This document shows positions 36,514-44,704 of a DNA stretch of 64,000 nucleotides, piece by piece. This stretch comes from an uncultured Porphyromonadaceae bacterium (GTDB taxonomy: Bacteria > Bacteroidota > Bacteroidia > Bacteroidales > Muribaculaceae), in contig CAMWIM010000003.1 in the NCBI GenBank assembly GCA_947174335.1, forward strand, positions 17,116 to 81,115. The letters run 5' to 3'. The stretch's first letter is position 1; every line of letters starts with the position of its first letter. A program made the translations under genes and the position numbers. The notes below the pieces were generated by a model. It searched no databases. It had not been told where the DNA came from and worked only from the letters and a program-made list of their open reading frames with translations.

Positions 36514-37212
36514 ATGATTAAGAGCGTATTAGAAGATGTCATGAGCAAAGACCTTGCAGCTCTTTGGACTCTTTTAGATAACGAAGAAAAGCGTCGAATA
36601 GTCGATGCCTTCACTATTCATAACTTCAAAAAGAACCAGATAATCTATGCCGAGAATGACAAGCCCGAATATATTTGGTGTCTACTCAAAGGCAAGGTAA
36701 AAAGATATAAAGACGGTGCAGGCGGCCGTCAACAGATTCTCCGATTAATCAGACCTGTTCAGTATTTTGGCTATCGTGCCTATTTTGCCAACGAGCCATA
36801 CGTTTCGAGTGCCGCAGCGTTTGAGCCCTCGGTTATCGGGTCGATTCCGATGTCGCTTGTCGAGGAGATGATCAATCACAACATGAAACTCGCCTGGTTT
36901 TTCATTCACGAACTGTCACGTAACCTCGGTGGCAGCGATACACGAATCGTAAACCTTACCCAAAAACATATACGCGGACGTCTTGCCGAAGCACTGATTG
37001 TGTTAAAAGACAATTATGGATATGAGCCTGACAACTCGACACTTAACATTTACATGGCTCGTGAAGATCTCGCTAATCTGTCAAACATGACAACTTCTAA
37101 CGCCATACGCACTCTGTCAAGCTTTGTCGCTGATAAACTGATAGTTGTCGATGGTCGCAAAATAAAAATTCTTAACGAACAGATGTTACGCAACATCAGC
37201 AAATATGGCTGA
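36514..37212 (+). CDS. Crp/Fnr-family transcription regulator
   Basis: A 232-residue regulator with an N-terminal cyclic-nucleotide-type beta-roll (about 20-130: NQIIYAENDKPEYIWCLLKG, GGRQQILRLIRPVQYFGY) and a C-terminal winged helix (about 150-225: QKHIRGRLAEALIVL, then AREDLANLSNMTTSNAIRTL). It lacks the Cys pattern of FNR iron-sulfur sensors, so the signal is unknown. ATG 36514 is preferred because an upstream TTG lies in the promoter; ATG 36541 is also possible. It is 20 nt upstream of lipA, so it is probably cotranscribed with the lipoylation genes. Confidence 0.88.
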   Translation: MIKSVLEDVMSKDLAALWTLLDNEEKRRIVDAFTIHNFKKNQIIYAENDKPEYIWCLLKGKVKRYKDGAGGRQQILRLIRPVQYFGYRAYFANEPYVSSAAAFEPSVIGSIPMSLVEEMINHNMKLAWFFIHELSRNLGGSDTRIVNLTQKHIRGRLAEALIVLKDNYGYEPDNSTLNIYMAREDLANLSNMTTSNAIRTLSSFVADKLIVVDGRKIKILNEQMLRNISKYG

Positions 37213-37232
37213 TAAAGCGACACGAAATAACT

Positions 37233-38084
37233 ATGCCGGCTGATTATAGACATAAACCTGAATGGCTTAAAATAAAACTTCCCCGCGGTGTTAAAGCGGC
37301 AAGTGTTGTCGGAATGCTAAACGACCGATGCCTTCACACGATTTGCACCAGTGGAATGTGTCCCAACAAAGGTGAATGTTGGGGTAACGGAACTGCAACC
37401 TTTATGATTGGCGGTAATATCTGCACCCGCAACTGCCGCTTTTGCAATGTAACCACCGGTCATCCTCTACCCCTTGACCCGAAAGAGATTGACAACATCG
37501 TCAAGTCAATTAAAGAGTTAAATCTGAAACATGCCGTCATCACATCGGTTGACCGTGACGACTTGCCCGACGGAGGAGCTGCTCACTGGGCATCATTAAT
37601 CAGAGCCTTGAAAAAAGAATGTCCCGGCGTGACTATGGAGGTTCTAATCCCTGATTTTAATGGCGACTTGTCGCTTGTCGATATGATAATTGCCGAGAAA
37701 CCCGATGTTATTTCACATAATCTTGAGACTGTCCGCCGACTTTCACCCCAAGTGAGGTCACGAGCTACATACGACCGGTCGCTCTCGGTTATTAAACATA
37801 TTGCTGACAGCGGAATACGTTCAAAATCGGGTATCATGCTCGGATTGGGTGAAACTCCCGAAGAGATTTATGAAACAATGGACGATCTACGCGCTGTGGG
37901 TTGCGAAGTAATGACAATCGGACAATATCTTCAGCCTTCAGAGAAGCACTATCCCGTACAAGATTATATTCATCCCGACACCTTTGCCCAATATGGCGAA
38001 GTCGGACGACAAAAGGGATTCCGCCACATCGAGAGTGCTCCAATGGTACGTTCGAGCTATCACGCTGAGCGTCACGTTCATTAA
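37233..38084 (+). CDS. lipA: Lipoyl synthase
   Basis: Radical-SAM enzyme that inserts two sulfurs into protein-bound octanoyl groups to make lipoate. The auxiliary-cluster motif CX4CX5C is at Cys38, Cys43 and Cys49; the radical-SAM motif CX3CX2C is at Cys64, Cys68 and Cys71 (ICTRNCRFC). The C-terminal RSSY needed for the auxiliary cluster is present. The 283 residues are full length. lipB follows after 10 nt. Confidence 0.96.
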   Translation: MPADYRHKPEWLKIKLPRGVKAASVVGMLNDRCLHTICTSGMCPNKGECWGNGTATFMIGGNICTRNCRFCNVTTGHPLPLDPKEIDNIVKSIKELNLKHAVITSVDRDDLPDGGAAHWASLIRALKKECPGVTMEVLIPDFNGDLSLVDMIIAEKPDVISHNLETVRRLSPQVRSRATYDRSLSVIKHIADSGIRSKSGIMLGLGETPEEIYETMDDLRAVGCEVMTIGQYLQPSEKHYPVQDYIHPDTFAQYGEVGRQKGFRHIESAPMVRSSYHAERHVH

Positions 38085-38094
38085 ACCTACTCAA

Positions 38095-38766
38095 ATGTTG
38101 CCTGAAATAAAATTTATCGATTGCGGAATAAAACCCTATCGGGAGATGTGGGATATGCAACTTAAGTCGTTCAACGAGCTTATCGCTTTAAAACGTGAGA
38201 AAAAGCCGATTGAACAGGAATATGTTTTGATGGTCGAGCATGAGCCGGTTTATACGATGGGGCGCCACGCCAACCCTGCCAATATGCTGATTTCTCAGGA
38301 GTTGCTAAAGCAAGACGGCATTGAATGTATTAACATTGAGCGAGGAGGCGATATAACGTTTCATGGTCCCGGTCAACTCGTGGTTTACCCAATCATCGAC
38401 CTGCAAGAACATGGTCTTGGAGTAAAACAATATGTGTGGCTGCTCGAAGAAGCAGTCATCCGCACCATTGCCCGATATGGTATCAAAGGCGAAAGAATTG
38501 AAGATGCCACCGGCGTTTGGATTGACAAAGGAACGCCAAACGAACGAAAAATATGCGCTATCGGTGTTAGAGTAAGTCACTCAATCACAATGCACGGCTT
38601 CGCCCTGAACATCTCAACCGACCTCAATTATTTCAATCGCATCAACCCCTGCGGCTTCGTTGACAAGGGTGTCACCTCAATAGAAGCCGAGCTTCACGAA
38701 AGAGTCAATATCAATTCGGTTAAACACGATATTCAAACAATTCTCAACAAGTTGTTAAACGAATAA
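38095..38766 (+). CDS. lipB: Lipoyl(octanoyl) transferase
   Basis: Transfers octanoyl from acyl carrier protein to lipoyl domains, supplying LipA. The 223-residue protein has MVEHEPVYTMGRHA, the signature RGGDITFHGPGQLVVYP, KICAIGVRVS with the catalytic Lys, and NPCGF with the catalytic Cys. ATG 38095 is chosen because it follows the lipA stop by 10 nt and gives the canonical N terminus; an earlier in-frame ATG inside lipA would add an unlikely 37 residues. A strong terminator follows. Confidence 0.95.
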   Translation: MLPEIKFIDCGIKPYREMWDMQLKSFNELIALKREKKPIEQEYVLMVEHEPVYTMGRHANPANMLISQELLKQDGIECINIERGGDITFHGPGQLVVYPIIDLQEHGLGVKQYVWLLEEAVIRTIARYGIKGERIEDATGVWIDKGTPNERKICAIGVRVSHSITMHGFALNISTDLNYFNRINPCGFVDKGVTSIEAELHERVNINSVKHDIQTILNKLLNE

Positions 38767-38808
38767 AAATCCCGATTAATCGCGAGTTATCATGATTAAT
38801 CGGGATTT
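38767..38808 (+). terminator. Terminator after lipB
   Basis: A perfect 15-bp inverted repeat (aaatcccgattaatc, 38767-38781, with 38794-38808) and a 12-nt loop. The right arm ends in TTT. It overlaps the left copy of a 32-bp repeat found again at 41749. Confidence 0.75.
38774..38805 (+). repeat. 32-bp flanking repeat, left copy
   Basis: Matches 41749-41780 at 29 of 32 positions in the same orientation. Together the copies bracket the GH109-like and kinase genes. Each copy is built from two gattaatcg cores separated by a gagttatc core. Confidence 0.8.
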
Positions 38809-38820
38809 ATTATGGTCATT

Positions 38821-38850
38821 AATCGAGATTTATAAGGAATAATCTCGATT
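38821..38850 (-). terminator. Hairpin at the 3' end of the GH109-like gene
   Basis: A perfect 10-bp inverted repeat (aatcgagatt/aatctcgatt) with a 10-nt loop lies just beyond the stop of the minus-strand glycosidase gene. It uses the same gattaatcg-type sequence as the adjacent terminator. Confidence 0.6.
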
Positions 38851-38858
38851 AGTTTTGG

Positions 38859-40502
38859 TTATTTTTCGAGCTGCGCTTTGGCTTTGGCGAGTGCACGTTC
38901 ATAGGCTTTTTGAGCTTTGGCGCGTTTGCCGGGTGCGGCATTTTGCACTGCATCATAGAGATCCCAAAGATTGTTTGCCTTAACAGCTTCTTTTTGTGCA
39001 GTGGTGAAAGCTTCGGCTTTTGCCTCGGCTTCTTTTTCGTCAGCTTCGGGTGCGTAGGCATGCTTATAGCCCTTAACATCGTTCCAGTGACCACGGGTAA
39101 AATCGGGGAATGAAACGGCAGCAGAGTTATTGTCCATAGAAAGTGTGCCAAGTTCGGCAAGCGAACACCATTCAGCGAGATCATATACATCCATATCGAG
39201 TGGCAGACCGTTCTGCAGACAATAAACCATGCGGGCATCCATGAAGAAATCCATACCGCCGTGTCCACCGACTTTCTTTGCAAGTTCACCATACTTAGTG
39301 ATTATCGGGTGACGATATTTCTGGCGTAGGATATTCATTTGTTCTTCGGGCATGAAACCATGAGATGAGAGATTGTCGACTTCAGGAGCATTGCCGGTTG
39401 TTTTTAGATGTTCAGCGTCAATTGCAATTCCTTGAACGGGATATTTATTGGCAAAACCTTTGGTGCCGGTTAACTGATATAGGCGGTTATAGGGTTGCGG
39501 ATTCATCACATTATGCTGGATTTCAACCACTTTGCCATTAGCTGTACGCATGAGAGTAGTGGTATGGTCTCCGTTGCGATAGTTATCGCACTCTTTACCG
39601 GTCTTGCTTTCAACATATTCCTTGCCGTGAACGCTCTTGGTGTCCATAGCTGTGAGAGTGGTAAAACGGTCACCACGGTGAATATCCATCACTTGGGCTA
39701 CAGGACCAAGTCCGTGAGTTGGATAAACATCACCGCGATTTTCCATATTGTATTTCATTCGCCAACCGAGTTTGTCGGGGTCAGTTTCGGGGTTTTTCCA
39801 ATAGTGATCCCAGAATTCGTCAAGGTTATGGATGTAGGCACCCTGTGCGCGGAGTACTTCACCGAACACACCTTGCTGAGCCATGTTTAGAGCATCGAGC
39901 TCAAACCAGTCGTAACAGCAGTTTTCGAGAATCATGCAATGCTTGCGATTTTTTTCGGAGAGGTTGATGAGCTCCCAGCATTGTTCGAGGTTCATGGCTG
40001 ACGGTACTTCAATAGCAGCATTTTTACCATTTTCGAGAGCCAGTTTAGCCACGGGGAAGTGGTGATCCCAGTCGGTTGCTATATAGACGAGGTCTATGTC
40101 GTCGCGTTTGCAAAGCTCCTCATAGCCATTTTCTCCAGAATAGACAGTGGCAGGAATCAAGCCCGCCTCACGAAGATATTTTTGACACCCCTCGGCTCGA
40201 GTGGGGTCATAATCACAAAGAGCCACGATTTCCACTCCGGGAATCTGAGTGAAGCGTTTCACGGCTCCCGGTCCACGCATACCAAGTCCAACAAAAGCAA
40301 CCCTTACCTTGTCCATCTTGGGAAGGGTTAGCCCGATTACATTTTCTTGGCCAACAGGACGTTGGGGCGTGTCAACAACAATTGTACCTTTATCCCAATG
40401 CCAAGTAGTAGAGGGAGAGATAGACTGAGCGACTGCTGTGACAGTACCGGCGACTGTGGCTATGCCAACAAGTATTGCGCCAAAGATATTAGATAAGTTC
40501 AT
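38859..40502 (-). CDS. Gfo/Idh/MocA-type protein, probable GH109 alpha-N-acetylgalactosaminidase
   Basis: A 547-residue exported protein (signal peptide to about residue 26, VTAVAQS). The NAD-binding fold shows VAFVGLGMRGPGAVKRF and a later IEVPSAMNLEQCWELI, which I associate with GH109 enzymes that use NAD as a cofactor to remove alpha-GalNAc from mucin-type and blood-group A glycans. GH109 proteins are usually shorter; here about 65 Ala/Lys/Glu-rich residues (starting near EADEKEAEAKAEAF) form a predicted helical tail of unknown role. It faces away from an N-acetylhexosamine-kinase-like gene. A plain oxidoreductase is the main alternative. Confidence 0.8.
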   Translation of the reverse strand: MNLSNIFGAILVGIATVAGTVTAVAQSISPSTTWHWDKGTIVVDTPQRPVGQENVIGLTLPKMDKVRVAFVGLGMRGPGAVKRFTQIPGVEIVALCDYDPTRAEGCQKYLREAGLIPATVYSGENGYEELCKRDDIDLVYIATDWDHHFPVAKLALENGKNAAIEVPSAMNLEQCWELINLSEKNRKHCMILENCCYDWFELDALNMAQQGVFGEVLRAQGAYIHNLDEFWDHYWKNPETDPDKLGWRMKYNMENRGDVYPTHGLGPVAQVMDIHRGDRFTTLTAMDTKSVHGKEYVESKTGKECDNYRNGDHTTTLMRTANGKVVEIQHNVMNPQPYNRLYQLTGTKGFANKYPVQGIAIDAEHLKTTGNAPEVDNLSSHGFMPEEQMNILRQKYRHPIITKYGELAKKVGGHGGMDFFMDARMVYCLQNGLPLDMDVYDLAEWCSLAELGTLSMDNNSAAVSFPDFTRGHWNDVKGYKHAYAPEADEKEAEAKAEAFTTAQKEAVKANNLWDLYDAVQNAAPGKRAKAQKAYERALAKAKAQLEK

Positions 40503-40533
40503 AATGATTGATTGTAAATTGTTTTTCAGACTT

Positions 40534-40565
40534 CAAAGTTAATATTTTTTTCAACAAAAATCAAA
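40534..40565 (-). promoter_or_regulatory. Promoter of the GH109-like gene
   Basis: On the minus strand TAACTTTG (plus 40534-40541) has TTTG (40562-40565) 20 nt upstream. The divergent kinase promoter lies about 30 nt away, so one regulator could act on both genes. Confidence 0.55.
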
Positions 40566-40595
40566 TATGATGATAATAAGACAAAAAATATACAT

Positions 40596-40603
40596 TAAAT
40601 TTG
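40596..40603 (+). promoter_or_regulatory. -7 box of the kinase-like gene
   Basis: TAAATTTG followed by CA, 37 nt before the start codon at 40641 and divergent from the GH109-like promoter. Confidence 0.5.
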
Positions 40604-40640
40604 CAGAGAAAAAGATACTAACATTAAAAATCAGAATGTC

Positions 40641-41732
40641 ATGAAAGACTTCTCAAACATCGTGAATAATTTTGCCATCAAAGGTAGAGTCGAGTCAGTC
40701 AAACCACTCGGAAACGGTCTGATCAACGACACATATATAGTAAAGACATCAGATGAATCCACTTCCGACTATGTTTTGCAACGCATCAATCATCATATAT
40801 TTACAGATGTTGACACACTGCAAGACAACATTGCCGCAGTGACCTCCCATATACGGCGAAAATTGACTAATGCCGGCGAAAAGGATATAGATCGCAAGGT
40901 GCTCAACTTTCTTCCGGTCAAGGATAATCCATCAAAGACTTATTTTTATGACGGCGAGTCATATTGGCGCATGATGGTTTTTATTCCCCATGCTCATACA
41001 CTCGAAGCGGTTACCCCCGAGTCGTCTCGCTTTGCCGGAAAGGCTTTCGGAAATTTCCAGGCAATGCTCGTGGATATTGACAAAAATCTAAAGGAGAGCA
41101 TACCCGACTTTCACAATATGGAGTTTCGCCTAAAGCAACTGCATGATGCTGTAGCCGCTGACCCCGCGGGTAGAGTGAAGGAGGTAAAACCACTGCTTGA
41201 TGAACTTGAATCACGAGCCGATGAGATGTGCAAGGCAGAACGGCTTTACCGCGAGGGCAAACTGCCGAAACGTATATGCCACTGCGATACCAAGGTCAAC
41301 AACATGATGTTTGACGAAGATGGCTCGGTTCTCTGTGTGATAGACCTCGACACAGTTATGCCCTCATTTATTTTCAGCGACTATGGCGACTTCCTTCGAA
41401 CAGGAGCAAATAGCCTTGCCGAAGATGACCCTAACATTGACGGCGTAGAATTCAACATGGCTATTTTCAGAGCATTCACCGAGGGGTATCTTTCATCGGC
41501 AAAGGCGTTTCTCACACCAATTGAAATCGAAAATCTACCATACGCCGTCGCCCTGTTCCCCTACATGCAAGCCGTACGATTCCTGACCGACTACATTAAC
41601 GGCGACACATATTATAAAATAAAATATCCCGAGCATAATCTCGTCAGAACCCGCAACCAATTCAAACTGTTGCAAAGTATCGAAGCTCACACCGACGAGA
41701 TGAAAGAGTTTATCAAGGAGAAGTTGAAGTGA
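40641..41732 (+). CDS. APH-fold kinase, probable N-acetylhexosamine 1-kinase
   Basis: A 363-residue aminoglycoside-phosphotransferase-fold kinase. Its length and motifs fit N-acetylhexosamine 1-kinase (NahK), which makes GlcNAc-1-P or GalNAc-1-P: PLGNGLINDTYIV at the N terminus, ICHCDTKVNNMMFD as the catalytic loop and VLCVIDLDTVMPSF as the metal-binding strand. It is divergent from the GH109-like gene, which would release GalNAc, so the pair could work in one pathway. Other sugar or homoserine-type kinases are alternatives. A terminator follows. Confidence 0.82.
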   Translation: MKDFSNIVNNFAIKGRVESVKPLGNGLINDTYIVKTSDESTSDYVLQRINHHIFTDVDTLQDNIAAVTSHIRRKLTNAGEKDIDRKVLNFLPVKDNPSKTYFYDGESYWRMMVFIPHAHTLEAVTPESSRFAGKAFGNFQAMLVDIDKNLKESIPDFHNMEFRLKQLHDAVAADPAGRVKEVKPLLDELESRADEMCKAERLYREGKLPKRICHCDTKVNNMMFDEDGSVLCVIDLDTVMPSFIFSDYGDFLRTGANSLAEDDPNIDGVEFNMAIFRAFTEGYLSSAKAFLTPIEIENLPYAVALFPYMQAVRFLTDYINGDTYYKIKYPEHNLVRTRNQFKLLQSIEAHTDEMKEFIKEKLK

Positions 41733-41748
41733 ATTTTTAATTTAACGG

Positions 41749-41780
41749 GATTAATCGAGAGTTATCGGGATTAATCGGGA
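41749..41780 (+). repeat. 32-bp flanking repeat, right copy
   Basis: Same orientation as 38774-38805, with three mismatches. It begins 17 nt after the kinase stop and directly abuts the terminator hairpin. Confidence 0.8.
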
Positions 41781-41820
41781 CAAAACAAGGGCGATGCCGG
41801 TTGGCATCGCCCTTGTTTTG
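41781..41820. terminator. Strong bidirectional terminator between the kinase and phosphohexomutase genes
   Basis: A perfect 18-bp stem (caaaacaagggcgatgcc, 41781-41798, with 41803-41820) and a ggtt loop. Both arms end in A/T-rich sequence, so it can serve the convergent genes on either side. Confidence 0.9.
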
Positions 41821-41836
41821 AACTATGGAATTTTTT

Positions 41837-43588
41837 TTAGATTCCAAGATCTTTCTTGACTGCCTCAATTTTAGCGTCGGCATCGGCTACTGCACGGTCA
41901 TAATCGGCGGCGTTAGCGAGTTTGCCTTTAACTTCAATGTAGAATTTGATTTTAGGTTCGGTTCCCGAAGGACGAATCGAAACTTTAGAGCCGTCTTCGG
42001 TGAAGTATTGAAGCACGTTAGAAGTAACAGGCATATCCATTTTGGTGACTTTACCGGTTGGAACATCGGTCAAGTTCAAGTCGGCGTAGTCTTTGATTGT
42101 TTTAATCGGGCTACCACCAAGAGATTTTGGCGGATTTGAGCGGAACGCTTTCATCATTGCCTGAATTTCCTCGGCACCTGATTTACCGGGGCGAACTACA
42201 GAAACGCCGGCTTCACGAGAGAAACCATATTTCATATAGATTTCCTGGAGTAGGCCGAGGAAGTCGAGACCGCGGTCTTTAGCCCAAGCAGCAGCTTCAG
42301 CCATCAAAGAGATTGCCGAAACCGAGTCTTTGTCACGCACGAAAGTCTCAGCAAGGAATCCGTAGCTTTCTTCACCACCACCGAGATAGCGCATTGTGTC
42401 TTCGTTCTCGCGGATAACGGCAGCAATCCATTTGAAACCGGTATAGCAGTCAAACATCTTGATATTGTTTGCCTCAGCAATGGAGCGGATAGTTTCAGTG
42501 GTTACGATTGTCTTGACGATATATTCGTTTCCTTTGATACGTCCAAGTTCGGTGTTACGGGTCATCATATAATAAAGGAGAATCATTACAATCTGATTTC
42601 CGTTGATGAGAACATACTCACCTTTACTGTCACGAAGGACACAACCGATGCGGTCGGCGTCGGGGTCAGAAGCCATAACGAGGTCAGCCTGTACTTCCTT
42701 AGCCTTGGCAATCGCCATAGCCATAGCCGATGCGTTTTCGGGGTTCGGAGAATCAACGGTCGGGAAGTTACCGTCAGTGATGTCTTGCTCGGGAACGCTG
42801 ATAATGTTAGTAAATCCATAGTTTCGGAGAGACTGTGGAATCAGTTTAACACCTGTACCGTGGATCGGGGTATAGACAATCTTGAGGTCGGCATGACGCT
42901 TGATGACCTCAGGACTGAGTGACAATCCCTTTATGTCGGCAAGATAATCGGCATCAACTTTGGGACCGACAATCTCAATCAAATCGGGATTACCGTCAAA
43001 TTTCACGTCTTTAACGCTCTTGATTGCGTTAACGTGATTAATGATATTAGTATCGTGGGGGGCAATAATCTGGGCACCGTCGCTCCAGTATGCCTTGTAG
43101 CCGTTATATTCTTTTGGGTTGTGAGATGCAGTAATATTCACACCACTCTGGCATCCGAAATAACGAATAGCGTATGAGAGTTCGGGAGTCGGACGGAAGC
43201 TGTCGAAAAGGAACACTTTAATACCGTTAGCCGAGAAAACATTAGCGACGATTTCGGCAAATTCGCGAGAGTTGTTACGAACGTCGTGTCCGACAGCGAC
43301 ACTGATTTGTGGGAGATCGGCAAACGCCTCTTTAAGGTAGTTGGCAAAGCCCTGAGTGGCAGCACCGACAGTGTAACGGTTCATACGGTTTGACCCAACA
43401 CCCATAATGCCACGCAGTCCACCGGTGCCAAATTCGAGGTCACGGTAGAAAGATTCGATAAGCTCAGTCTTATCGTCAGCGTCTATAAGTTTTTTAACTT
43501 GAAGTCGAGTTGCTTCATCATAACCGTCACCAAGCCATTCAGTAGCTCTGGCAGTCACGGTTTTCAAGAGTTCTTCATTATTTGCCAT
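41837..43588 (-). CDS. Phospho-sugar mutase (phosphoglucomutase/phosphomannomutase family)
   Basis: Alpha-D-phosphohexomutase of 583 residues that moves phosphate between positions 1 and 6 of hexoses. The phosphoserine is Ser155 in TASHNPKEYNGY. The metal loop DPDADRIG, the sugar-binding GGGEESYG and the phosphate-binding SIRPSGTEPKIKFY are all present. Length matches the PGM2-like branch common in Bacteroidales. It has its own promoter and no obvious partner, although the convergent kinase also yields a sugar-1-phosphate. Confidence 0.93.
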   Translation of the reverse strand: MANNEELLKTVTARATEWLGDGYDEATRLQVKKLIDADDKTELIESFYRDLEFGTGGLRGIMGVGSNRMNRYTVGAATQGFANYLKEAFADLPQISVAVGHDVRNNSREFAEIVANVFSANGIKVFLFDSFRPTPELSYAIRYFGCQSGVNITASHNPKEYNGYKAYWSDGAQIIAPHDTNIINHVNAIKSVKDVKFDGNPDLIEIVGPKVDADYLADIKGLSLSPEVIKRHADLKIVYTPIHGTGVKLIPQSLRNYGFTNIISVPEQDITDGNFPTVDSPNPENASAMAMAIAKAKEVQADLVMASDPDADRIGCVLRDSKGEYVLINGNQIVMILLYYMMTRNTELGRIKGNEYIVKTIVTTETIRSIAEANNIKMFDCYTGFKWIAAVIRENEDTMRYLGGGEESYGFLAETFVRDKDSVSAISLMAEAAAWAKDRGLDFLGLLQEIYMKYGFSREAGVSVVRPGKSGAEEIQAMMKAFRSNPPKSLGGSPIKTIKDYADLNLTDVPTGKVTKMDMPVTSNVLQYFTEDGSKVSIRPSGTEPKIKFYIEVKGKLANAADYDRAVADADAKIEAVKKDLGI

Positions 43589-43633
43589 TCGATATTGGTA
43601 TTATATTGGTGAAATGTTAATTCAATGGATAAA

Positions 43634-43665
43634 CAAAGTTAATGTATTTAAACGGCTAATGCAAA
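43634..43665 (-). promoter_or_regulatory. Promoter of the phosphohexomutase gene
   Basis: On the minus strand TAACTTTG (plus 43634-43641) has TTTG (43662-43665) 20 nt upstream. Confidence 0.6.
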
Positions 43666-43671
43666 TTTTTT

Positions 43672-44691
43672 TCAAATTTTTGCATCAATCCAGTCAAACA
43701 TGTGGCTATAAAGCGATGACGTTACATCGGGAGCCGACAGAAAAAGGTCGTGCAAGCCACCGTTAACTGTAAAAATTGTCACATCACTACCGAGCAATGA
43801 GCCATATTTATTAATGTCTTTAACATCAAGAACACCGTCGGCTTCGTTAGACTCGGGAATCCAGTCGGGAGAATCGACTGATTTTGCCGAGTGCATCAGC
43901 AAAACCGGGACGCCGATGGGGAACAACATTGCATGGAGCGTGTGCTGACCCTGACTGATTGCGTTAATCCAACCGGCATCGACATCGGGTGATTTTTCGA
44001 GTTTTAGCGACGTATCATAGTCCCAAAGCCCATGATATTTTTTCAAAAGACTTTGGGCATAGGCGTTTCCACCCCCCTGTTTAATTCGCATTCCGGGAGC
44101 AAAGGCTGCAATTGTGCAGACAGCCGGAACGGCAAAGTTTTCGTTGAATTTTGACAAATTCCAATCGAGGAACGGACTGTTAAGAATGAGTTGACAAACC
44201 ATAGCAGGACGTTTCTGCGCCATATAGAGCGATGTTGTCAGTCCGCCTGTAGAGTGCCCCATCAAGATTACTTTTGAATAGCCATCCTCACGAATCACGC
44301 TCAATGCCGAATCAAGGTCGGGGAAATATTCACTCATGTCCCTAACCTGAAACATACGTTGCCCCGGGAGCAATGAGCGGCCGTACTTGCGAAGATCAAC
44401 GGCATAAAACGAATATCCGTGATTAACAAATTGATTGGCTTCATCACTTTGAAAAAAATAGTCATTAAAGCCATGAACGTACAGAACTGCAACATCAGAG
44501 GGCGATTCAGCCTGTTTGCGGATAACAGTCGAAACAACTTTGCCGGCATAATCGTCGGGCTGATTAATGGTTGTGTACTGAAATCCGGGGGCATGGATAA
44601 GGGTATCGGATTGCCACGTGCGACCATAACCGCTTAACGTAGCAAACATACACGCGAGACCGGCAAATAGAGCAATTTTGAATTTTGGCAT
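43672..44691 (-). CDS. Exported alpha/beta hydrolase (S33/lysophospholipase-like)
   Basis: A 339-residue protein with a signal peptide (ALFAGLACMFATLSGYG). The alpha/beta-hydrolase core has VAVLYVHGFNDYFF (oxyanion region), the nucleophile elbow MGHSTGG (Ser147), a probable acid in the HSAKSVDSPDW segment, and catalytic His in NGGLHDLFLS. The substrate is unknown; lysophospholipases and esterases share this pattern. It starts 13 nt after rlmB and probably ends that operon. Confidence 0.85.
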   Translation of the reverse strand: MPKFKIALFAGLACMFATLSGYGRTWQSDTLIHAPGFQYTTINQPDDYAGKVVSTVIRKQAESPSDVAVLYVHGFNDYFFQSDEANQFVNHGYSFYAVDLRKYGRSLLPGQRMFQVRDMSEYFPDLDSALSVIREDGYSKVILMGHSTGGLTTSLYMAQKRPAMVCQLILNSPFLDWNLSKFNENFAVPAVCTIAAFAPGMRIKQGGGNAYAQSLLKKYHGLWDYDTSLKLEKSPDVDAGWINAISQGQHTLHAMLFPIGVPVLLMHSAKSVDSPDWIPESNEADGVLDVKDINKYGSLLGSDVTIFTVNGGLHDLFLSAPDVTSSLYSHMFDWIDAKI

Positions 44692-44704
44692 GGAGAATTA
44701 TTTT

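Noticed and set aside
37984..38094. Upstream extension of lipB by 37 residues into lipA
   Set aside because: It would overlap lipA by 101 nt, while ATG 38095 lies 10 nt after the lipA stop and gives the family N terminus.
38849..39292. A 147-codon minus-strand frame overlapping the GH109-like gene
   Set aside because: It lies wholly within the longer, recognisable GH109-like gene in another frame and resembles no known protein.
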